Source of the DNA: a virus
Length of the DNA stretch: 41,816 nt
Reading direction: 5' to 3' (one strand)
IMG/VR virus record: IMGVR_UViG_3300033145_001097
Location: 1-41,816 of that record
The position numbers and the translations under genes are program-made. A model generated the notes under the pieces. It ran no database searches, was not told the origin of the DNA, and saw nothing but the letters and a program-made list of their open reading frames with translations. This document shows, piece after piece, positions 37,808 through 41,816 of this stretch. Every line of letters starts with the position of its first letter. The stretch's first letter is position 1.

Positions 37808-38602
37808 CTAACTCTGGATGTACTCCGCATACCGCCCCGACACGTACGCCGCCGGATCCCTGTCACCGCTCACCATTGGCGGCCTGTCCCCCGCACGCAC
37901 CTGGACCACCAGCCAGCCAACACCCAACTCCGGGTGCGCCCGCATGTATCCACCCCACGCCTCCAGATACCCGTCGTCCACGTGCGCCAGCCCCGCCAAC
38001 TCCGACCGCGTAGGCTCCAGCACACCCAACTCCGCCAGCAGTCCGGTTTTCCGGACTCGATCCGCCCCCCCCTCACACTCCCCCCCAAACACCAAAACAT
38101 GACCGGATTGTTGTTGATGATCTGATTGATTGACGCAATCCAATTCAGCATGTGATTCAACAACAACATCTATCATGCTTGGCAAATTCCGGTTTTCCGG
38201 AATTTCCGCTGCTGCACCGAGATGATCCCCTTCGCGTTCCCCCGTCCCAGGCGCGTACCCTCCACGAACGGCCGGCGTTTCCCCCCGCCCTGGGTCCAGG
38301 TGTCCATCATCCCCATCCCTCAGCTCAAACACATATCGACCGTCTCTCGGCCTCTCGTACTCCAGCACCCCTGCCGCCCGCAACTCACCTAGGTGCTGAT
38401 ACATCTGACTCTCCCGCACCTCACATATCTCGCACAGCTCGTGCCGTGTCGCCGCCTCCGTCCGCCTATACCTGTACCGCCACCCCAGCGCCCAGATCCG
38501 CTGCCCAGTGATCATTGCCGACCGCGTCAGTCCCTCGCCCGTCAATAACCGTATCGGCAACACCACATACCTCGGCGGCAACAGCTCCTCGCGTCTCCTC
38601 AC
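37808..38602 (-). CDS. Replication initiator-like protein (winged-helix, lambda O-type layout)
   Basis: The 264-residue product begins with a winged-helix region (LPPRYVVLPIRLLTGEGLTR, TRHELCEICEVRESQMYQHL, AGVLEYERPRDGRYVFEL; about 8-96) like phage replication initiators. A linker (about 130-190) differs from the rest: NLPSMIDVVVESHAELDCVN, Gln- and Ser-rich, encoded by markedly AT-rich DNA. A C-terminal helical domain follows (LAELGVLEPTRSELAGLAHV). An initiator with the origin in its own coding sequence is known from lambda O. GTG at 38602 overlaps the preceding stop (GTGA). No helicase or primase gene was recognised, so host proteins would be recruited. Confidence 0.65.
   Translation of the reverse strand: MRRREELLPPRYVVLPIRLLTGEGLTRSAMITGQRIWALGWRYRYRRTEAATRHELCEICEVRESQMYQHLGELRAAGVLEYERPRDGRYVFELRDGDDGHLDPGRGETPAVRGGYAPGTGEREGDHLGAAAEIPENRNLPSMIDVVVESHAELDCVNQSDHQQQSGHVLVFGGECEGGADRVRKTGLLAELGVLEPTRSELAGLAHVDDGYLEAWGGYMRAHPELGVGWLVVQVRAGDRPPMVSGDRDPAAYVSGRYAEYIQS
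38040..38205. other. ori: Probable replication origin inside the initiator gene
   Basis: Two perfect hairpins with the same core CCGGTTTTCCGG flank an AT-rich stretch: 38040-38057 (7-bp arms, TTTT loop) and 38184-38205 (9-bp arms, TTTT loop). Between them lie an inverted repeat TTGTTGTTGA (38108-38117) / TCAACAACAA (38157-38166) and TGATTGATTGA repeats. This is the most AT-rich sequence for many kilobases and codes for the poorly constrained linker of the initiator. Confidence 0.6.
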
Positions 38603-39000
38603 GCGTCCATCACCGCCTGCAACTCCTGCGCCTCATCCGCCGTCAACACCATCTCCAACTGCATCACGCCCGGCACTCCAAACCGGATCGCCGCTGCCAG
38701 ATCCACCAACTCCATCAGCCTGCGGTCGATGCTCGTCGAGTACGTCAGCCACAGTCGAGCCCACTCGCCTCCGCCTGCCACATCCCGCCACTCGATCTGA
38801 TCCTCCGCACCCGCCACCACCTCCGCCAGTCGCATGATCGCGCCCGGCGCCCCTGCCAGCTCCAGCCGCACTCCCGCGATCTCTCCGCCATATACCACGC
38901 TCACCTGTACGCCGTCCCACACCGCCACCTGGCACGACGTCACTCCGCTTACATCCTGCTGCTGTTTCGTTTTTTCTCGTCCAGGTGGTTTTTTCCCCAT
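38599..39000 (-). CDS. Hypothetical early protein, 133 residues
   Basis: The product has a basic Lys/Gln-rich N-terminus (MGKKPPGREKTKQQQ) and a beta-rich centre (QVAVWDGVQVSVVYGGEIAG, DQIEWRDVAGG, WLTYSTSIDRRLMEL). It ends in helices (MVLTADEAQELQAVMDA). I recognise no family. It precedes the replication initiator and couples to it by GTGA overlap, so a replication-related role is possible. GGGGGCGGG precedes the ATG. Confidence 0.6.
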   Translation of the reverse strand: MGKKPPGREKTKQQQDVSGVTSCQVAVWDGVQVSVVYGGEIAGVRLELAGAPGAIMRLAEVVAGAEDQIEWRDVAGGGEWARLWLTYSTSIDRRLMELVDLAAAIRFGVPGVMQLEMVLTADEAQELQAVMDA

Positions 39001-39012
39001 CGCGCCCGCCCC

Positions 39013-39585
39013 CTAGTCCCGATACAATATCACCCGCCCCGCATCCTGCTCCCTGCACAGCCAGCAGAGCCCGCCCTCGACGTCCTCCGGCGGCCACCAA
39101 AACCCACACCGGCTGCACTGCGCCATTCCCACCCGCTCTCGCTCCCCCTCCACCCGATCCCGCGCCCGCCGCACCGTCTCCGGATGGCAGCCCCACATCG
39201 CTGCCACCAGTGCCGCGTGCCGCCCATCGTCATAGTCGCGCACCCACTCCCTCAGCTCCGCCGTCAGCGTCCCTCTCCCTCCGCCCGCCCACTCCACGTG
39301 CACCCGCTCCCGCAGCAGCCTCAACACCATCTGCTGTGTCGCCTCCACCTCCGCCCCCACCTCCTCCAGCCCTCGCCCCTCCTCCCACACCATACGCCGC
39401 AGCGCCTCCGCCGTCAGGACCTCCCGCGCCGCCGTCTCATCTCTCCGCCCCTGGGATCGCCGAGCACCAGCTCGGCCCCCCTCCTTGCGCCCCCGGCTCC
39501 CCCGCTCGCCACCCACCCACCGCCTCAGCCACGCCCATCCTCCGGCGCTGGTCCCACGTATAGCCACCTCTCGCTCCACCACCAC
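39013..39585 (-). CDS. HTH protein with a C-terminal zinc ribbon
   Basis: The middle part is helical, with an HTH-like region (AALVAAMWGCHPETVRRARD, about 126-145), and the C-terminus has a zinc ribbon: CSRCGFWWPPEDVEGGLCWL with CxxC pairs. The start is uncertain: GTG at 39585 overlaps the previous gene by 61 bp, and the first 50 residues include a family B repeat (GGRAGARRSQGRRDE), so the original N-terminus may have been replaced. A later in-frame start within the helical part is possible. Probably a DNA-binding early protein. Confidence 0.5.
   Translation of the reverse strand: MVVEREVAIRGTSAGGWAWLRRWVGGERGSRGRKEGGRAGARRSQGRRDETAAREVLTAEALRRMVWEEGRGLEEVGAEVEATQQMVLRLLRERVHVEWAGGGRGTLTAELREWVRDYDDGRHAALVAAMWGCHPETVRRARDRVEGERERVGMAQCSRCGFWWPPEDVEGGLCWLCREQDAGRVILYRD
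39448..39484. repeat. Family B repeat in the early region
   Basis: A full hairpin copy, one of the few repeats outside the late operon, in frame near the N-terminus of the HTH/zinc-ribbon gene. Confidence 0.85.
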
Positions 39586-39746
39586 GTCTCCCTCGGCTCT
39601 ACCCCGAAACGCGCCCGGAATCGCGCCCTCGCCTGCGCCTCATACGTCTCGCGCCCTACCCCCTCCGGCGCCGCGCCGAACATCAGCCACGTCACGCGCC
39701 CCGGCCCGTCCTGTCCGATTGCTACCCGCGCCAACTCCTCCGCCAT
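39525..39746 (-). CDS. Hypothetical early protein, 73 residues
   Basis: The product begins MAEELARVAIGQDGPGRVTW and contains AQARARFRARFGVEPRETWW, then WLYVGPAPEDG. It has protein-like composition but no family that I know. ATG at 39746 is chosen because AGGAG is 8 bp upstream. The gene in front reads over its first 107 bp in another frame. Confidence 0.55.
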   Translation of the reverse strand: MAEELARVAIGQDGPGRVTWLMFGAAPEGVGRETYEAQARARFRARFGVEPRETWWWSERWLYVGPAPEDGRG

Positions 39747-39954
39747 CCCGCACACTCCTCAACCATTTTCGGCTAACACCCAGCCCACCCCGCACTGTCT
39801 GCAGCGCCTCGAACACTCGCCCCGATTGCTCGGCATCCACAATCCCGCACTGCGCCGCCAGAATCCCCAACGCCTCCAGTGTATCCAGCGCTCCCCACGC
39901 CACTCCCACTGCCGCCTGGTCTGTCTCGATTGCTGCCAGCATAGCCCTACGCAT
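39640..39954 (-). CDS. Small helical early protein with an unusually long 3' overlap
   Basis: The product begins MRRAMLAAIETDQAAVGVAW and stays protein-like (ALDTLEALGILAAQCGIVDA, RVFEALQTVRGGLGVSRKWL) to about residue 69. The remaining 35 residues look like an out-of-frame translation of the next gene. Either the overlap is real, or the protein ends earlier by frameshifting at CGAAAATGG (39770s), where the neighbouring frame stops at once (TGA at 39759-39761). GGAGGAGGAGAG directly before the ATG makes the start very secure. Confidence 0.55.
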   Translation of the reverse strand: MRRAMLAAIETDQAAVGVAWGALDTLEALGILAAQCGIVDAEQSGRVFEALQTVRGGLGVSRKWLRSVRDGGGVGAGSNRTGRAGARDVADVRRGAGGGRARDV

Positions 39955-39970
39955 CTCTCCTCCTCCTGGC

Positions 39971-40010
39971 CCGCCCCCTGACTTGTGCTGAGCTGTGTCG
40001 AAGCAGCCTG
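39971..40010. repeat. Family E repeat, second copy
   Basis: CCCTGACTTGTGCTGAGCTG unit ending GTCGAAGCAGCCTGT, like the copy at 27330. It lies in the 117-bp gap 39955-40071, which otherwise holds a CTCGGG/CCCGAG inverted repeat and no gene. Confidence 0.85.
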
Positions 40011-40071
40011 TGCGACTCTCGGGCACGCCGTCGGCACAGCAGCACCCGAGCCGGTAGGAGGAAGGACCATG

Positions 40072-40365
40072 TCAATCCCTGCGCCGATAGTTCCCGGCGA
40101 GCGCGTCACCGCTCGCGTCGCGTCCGGTACCCTGCGCTGTGCTGCTCGAGAGCGGCGACAGTGGGACCAGCCGCCGACCAGCACAGCGCACGACGCCGCA
40201 CCCCGCACACACAACGGGGCGGCCCTGCGTGTGCTCCCTCGCATCACGCCGCCGCCCCTCCGGATCCAGCCACACGCCCTCGGCTGCATCCCACGCCCAG
40301 CCCGCCTCCAGCGCCAGCCGGTACAGCCTCGCCAGCAGCCCGGCCACCCGCTCGCCGTCACTCAC
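40072..40365 (-). CDS. Hypothetical early protein with a CxxC motif
   Basis: The 97-residue product has an N-terminal helix (ERVAGLLARLYRLALEAGWA), a WLDPEGRRRDA turn and a CAGCGVVRC cluster (about 57-65) that could bind zinc. The C-terminus is Ser/Gly-rich and probably disordered. GTG at 40365 overlaps the stop of the HTH gene; a TTG at 40380 is less likely. Not recognised. Confidence 0.5.
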   Translation of the reverse strand: MSDGERVAGLLARLYRLALEAGWAWDAAEGVWLDPEGRRRDAREHTQGRPVVCAGCGVVRCAGRRLVPLSPLSSSTAQGTGRDASGDALAGNYRRRD

Positions 40366-40651
40366 CGTCCAGCACCGCAAATAGCTCCCCCAGGCTCCCG
40401 TACCAGTTCAGCGCCCGCCCCGCCTTCCGCCGGTTGTCCTCCAGCCAGCGCCGCTCACCCAACAGCATTCGCGACACGTGCGCCTCCGACACCCCAACCT
40501 GTCGCGCCAGCCAGTCCTGCCGGATGCCCCGCTCCCGCAGCACTTGCCTGATCCGCAGCTCCTGACCCTCCCCGATCACCGGCAACCGGCCCTCAATTCG
40601 AGGACGTCCCGGTCCCCGCCGCTCACTAACCATCTCGACCATCTCTATCAC
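40358..40651 (-). CDS. Cro-like HTH protein with an AT-hook-like arm
   Basis: The 97-residue protein has an AT-hook-like RRGPGRPR (11-18) followed by an XRE-type helix-turn-helix: LRIRQVLRERGIRQDWLARQ, VGVSEAHVSRML (about 32-63). Second gene of the leftward early operon, opposite the repressor, it holds the position of a Cro-type regulator. GTG at 40651 overlaps the preceding stop (GTGA); an ATG at 40642 is an alternative. The AT-hook would add minor-groove contacts. Confidence 0.68.
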   Translation of the reverse strand: MIEMVEMVSERRGPGRPRIEGRLPVIGEGQELRIRQVLRERGIRQDWLARQVGVSEAHVSRMLLGERRWLEDNRRKAGRALNWYGSLGELFAVLDGE

Positions 40652-40854
40652 CCCGCAATCCTCACCACCTGCCCGCCCTGGTTCCACCGCTGCAACCGTC
40701 CCGCCTGCCGCAGCGCCGTCCGCATCCGCCCTCGAGCCGTCTCCGCGTCTCCCGCGTACACACCCAGCAGCGCCGCCCCAGCCGCGTCCACCGCCACGTA
40801 CACCTGGATCCCGCGCCTGCGCAACCACCTGCTCGCCCGCTCTAGCTCAGTCAT
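40648..40854 (-). CDS. First leftward early gene, hypothetical
   Basis: The 68-residue product begins MTELERASRWLRRRGIQVYV and contains VAVDAAGAALLGVYAGDAET, then a basic helix (ARGRMRTALRQAGRLQRW). It is basic and probably an alpha/beta fold; no family is recognised. GGGAGG lies 6 bp before the ATG, and its transcript should start about 42 bp upstream at the promoter under repressor control. Confidence 0.6.
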   Translation of the reverse strand: MTELERASRWLRRRGIQVYVAVDAAGAALLGVYAGDAETARGRMRTALRQAGRLQRWNQGGQVVRIAG

Positions 40855-40879
40855 ATTAGCCTCCCTTGTCCTCTACCAC

Positions 40880-40924
40880 GTTCGTTTCGAACTGTCCGGC
40901 ACTATCGTACCACACATTTCGAAC
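40880..40924. promoter_or_regulatory. Pair of TTTCGAAC operator-like boxes
   Basis: TTTCGAAC occurs at 40885-40892 and 40917-40924, 32 bp apart (three helical turns). The first is part of an inverted repeat GTTCG-TTT-CGAAC (40880-40892). One box lies in the spacer of the leftward promoter and the other just after its start site, so protein bound there would block early transcription. Confidence 0.6.
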
Positions 40925-40932
40925 TCTGTCAA
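40904..40932 (-). promoter_or_regulatory. Leftward early promoter
   Basis: Read on the - strand: TTGACA (40932-40927), exactly 17 bp, TACGAT (40909-40904). The start site would be near 40897, 42 bp before the first early ATG. The consensus -35 and spacing make it strong. Confidence 0.8.
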
Positions 40933-40945
40933 GGGTAATCGTCCC

Positions 40946-40959
40946 AATTTGGCCAAATT
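40946..40959. promoter_or_regulatory. Perfect 14-bp palindrome before the repressor gene
   Basis: AATTTGGCCAAATT is its own reverse complement. It lies directly upstream of the repressor -10 box, where a bound protein could block or activate the promoter. It differs from the TTTCGAAC boxes, so it may serve another regulator. Confidence 0.55.
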
Positions 40960-40963
40960 CGCG

Positions 40964-40969
40964 TATAAT
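40964..40969 (+). promoter_or_regulatory. -10 box of the repressor gene; leaderless start
   Basis: TATAAT ends 6 bp before the repressor ATG (40976), so transcription should begin at or very near the A of the start codon. No good -35 is seen at 16-18 bp, as in promoters that need an activator. No ribosome binding site precedes the ATG. Confidence 0.7.
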
Positions 40970-40975
40970 ATCAGT

Positions 40976-41365
40976 ATGAACATCGGTAACTGGCTCGCTC
41001 TCAAGTTGCAGGCACGTGACATGAACGCCCAAGGTCTCTCCTACGCCATCGGTATCTCACACGTCACCATCGGCAAATGGCTCAAGGGCACGTACACTCC
41101 CAGCCCCGCCAACTGCCGCCGCCTGGCCCACTACTTCGACGTCCCCGAGCGAGACGTCATGATCATCGCCGGTCATCTCTCCCCTCCCTCGGACTCCGAC
41201 CACCTGGCAGAGCCTGCCCCCTCCTACGCCGCCGATCCCGCCCTCGCCGAGGTAGTGCACATCTTCTCGCGCCTCGACGATGACCAGCAAGCCCACCTGC
41301 TCGCCATCATGCGCACCTTCCAGACCCCGACCAAGGAGCCCTCCCGTGAACCCCAAGAACCTTAA
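40976..41365 (+). CDS. XRE-family repressor (CI-like), leaderless
   Basis: The 129-residue protein has an N-terminal XRE helix-turn-helix (about 17-55: MNAQGLSYAIGISHVTIGKW, then RRLAHYFDVPERDVMIIAG). A linker follows, then a short C-terminal helical region (ALAEVVHIFSRLDDDQQAHL) that may oligomerise. There is no LexA-type peptidase domain, so release from lysogeny would not be by self-cleavage. First gene of the operon that ends in the serine recombinase; it faces the leftward early promoter. The start is fixed by TATAAT placement. Confidence 0.82.
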   Translation: MNIGNWLALKLQARDMNAQGLSYAIGISHVTIGKWLKGTYTPSPANCRRLAHYFDVPERDVMIIAGHLSPPSDSDHLAEPAPSYAADPALAEVVHIFSRLDDDQQAHLLAIMRTFQTPTKEPSREPQEP

Positions 41366-41522
41366 CCCCATCCTGTCCTTCGTCCGCCAGTGGTCCTACC
41401 TCTCTCCCACCCAGCGCCGCCGTACCGCCCGCATCGCCTGGTCCCTCCTGACCCACACCCCCCGCCGCTGGACCTACGCCTGCGCCGCCCGTCCGCCCAT
41501 CATCATCGGAGGCCGCCAATGA
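41346..41522 (+). CDS. Small basic protein between repressor and integrase operon genes
   Basis: The 58-residue product is basic (VRQWSYLSPTQRRRTARIAW, then TPRRWTYACAARPP) and starts with GTG at 41346, 20 bp before the repressor stop. Its stop overlaps the next ATG (ATGA). AAGGAG lies before the GTG inside the repressor gene. No family recognised; it is probably co-translated with its neighbours. Confidence 0.55.
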   Translation: MNPKNLNPILSFVRQWSYLSPTQRRRTARIAWSLLTHTPRRWTYACAARPPIIIGGRQ

Positions 41523-41816
41523 CTCAGCAGCGCCGCGCCAGAACAACCCAGCCCTATGATGTCCTATCCGACTCTCTCACTGTCACTCTCACCTGGCGTG
41601 AGTTTGCCGCCGTACTAAACGCTCTATCCCATGTGGGCGCTCAACTCACCGTCGCACTAGACTCACACAATTCCTATCTCACGCCCGCCGAACAAGCCGT
41701 TCTCGGTGTCGCCCGACGCAATATCTCTTCCCTGATCACCAATATCGCTACACAGGGCAATAGCATATCTTCCTCTATGTCCCGATCCCAACTCGCCCAA
41801 ACACGTGAGTTCCTAT
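41519..41816 (+). CDS. N-terminal part of the 137-residue lysogeny-block protein (continues at 115-230)
   Basis: Starts at ATG 41519 (GGAGG upstream) with TWREFAAVLNALSHVGAQLT and LTPAEQAVLGVARRNISSLI, probably helical. It runs off the window end and is completed at 115-230 once the 114-bp overlap is merged. No family recognised. Confidence 0.8.
   Translation, partial: MTQQRRARTTQPYDVLSDSLTVTLTWREFAAVLNALSHVGAQLTVALDSHNSYLTPAEQAVLGVARRNISSLITNIATQGNSISSSMSRSQLAQTREFL
41703..41816. repeat. Terminal direct repeat, right copy
   Basis: Identical to positions 1-114; see the left copy. Merging the two gives the 41,702-bp unique sequence. Confidence 0.97.

Noticed and set aside
39759-40361. - strand frame of 200 codons
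   Set aside because: Trp/Arg/Gly-rich shadow that crosses the family E repeat and lies out of frame with genes that have good ribosome sites.
40069-40551. + strand ATG at 40069 preceded by AGGAGGAAGGACC
   Set aside because: The ribosome site looks excellent, but the product becomes Pro/Ala/Arg-rich at once and runs antisense to two overlapping, coupled early genes; probably chance.
1-41816. tRNA or rRNA genes
   Set aside because: Non-coding gaps are few and short (all under about 220 bp), and none showed a tRNA-like fold or rRNA sequence by eye; a covariance-model scan was not possible.

Overview
The window looks like one complete genome of a temperate, tailed double-stranded DNA phage (or a circular prophage form). 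It is very GC-rich. Positions 1-114 are repeated exactly at 41703-41816, so the unique sequence is 41,702 bp and one small gene runs across the junction; the molecule is either circular or terminally redundant. Terminase, portal, scaffold and capsid genes are present, but I see no tape-measure or sheath gene, while an 8.6-kb gene lies between portal and scaffold. This fits a short-tailed (podovirus-like) virion with a giant internal or ejected protein. The host is probably a GC-rich bacterium. Three or more families of short palindromic repeats, of a kind I associate with Chloroflexota (Anaerolineae/Roseiflexus-type) genomes, are scattered through it, so I favour such a host, but this is inference.

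Layout. (1) Lysogeny block, + strand, 40976-41816 joined to 1-1690: an XRE repressor with an apparently leaderless start, two small overlapping genes, and a large serine recombinase, followed by an intrinsic terminator. (2) Small + strand operon, 1781-3448, with a near-consensus promoter: a DUF6098-like protein, a hypothetical protein, a Cys-rich protein and an excisionase-like winged-helix protein. (3) Late operon, - strand, 32404 down to 3473: M23 endopeptidase, small and large terminase, portal, internal proteins, giant protein, scaffold, major capsid protein, a glycosyltransferase/membrane-protein module, beta-helix tail protein, connector, large tail protein, XhlA-like membrane protein, nuclease-like protein and tail fibre. 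(4) Early operon, - strand, 40854 down to 32421: about twenty tightly overlapping small genes, including an HTH protein, a replication initiator with a probable internal origin, a PAPS-reductase-like ATP pyrophosphatase, a Pol-beta-like protein with a degraded active site, an ASCH-like protein, a Tat-signal protein, a Gp37/Gp68 (DUF5131) protein and a zincin-like protein.

Control. Between 40854 and 40976 lies a compact divergent switch: a consensus leftward early promoter carrying TTTCGAAC boxes, and a rightward TATAAT exactly placed to start transcription at the repressor ATG.

The most unusual feature is the repeat load. Palindromes are inserted in frame inside structural genes, and the commonest family grows by symmetrical nesting (1:1, 2:2, 3:3, 4:4 left and right half-units). 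Each step adds 24 bp, so the reading frame is always kept.
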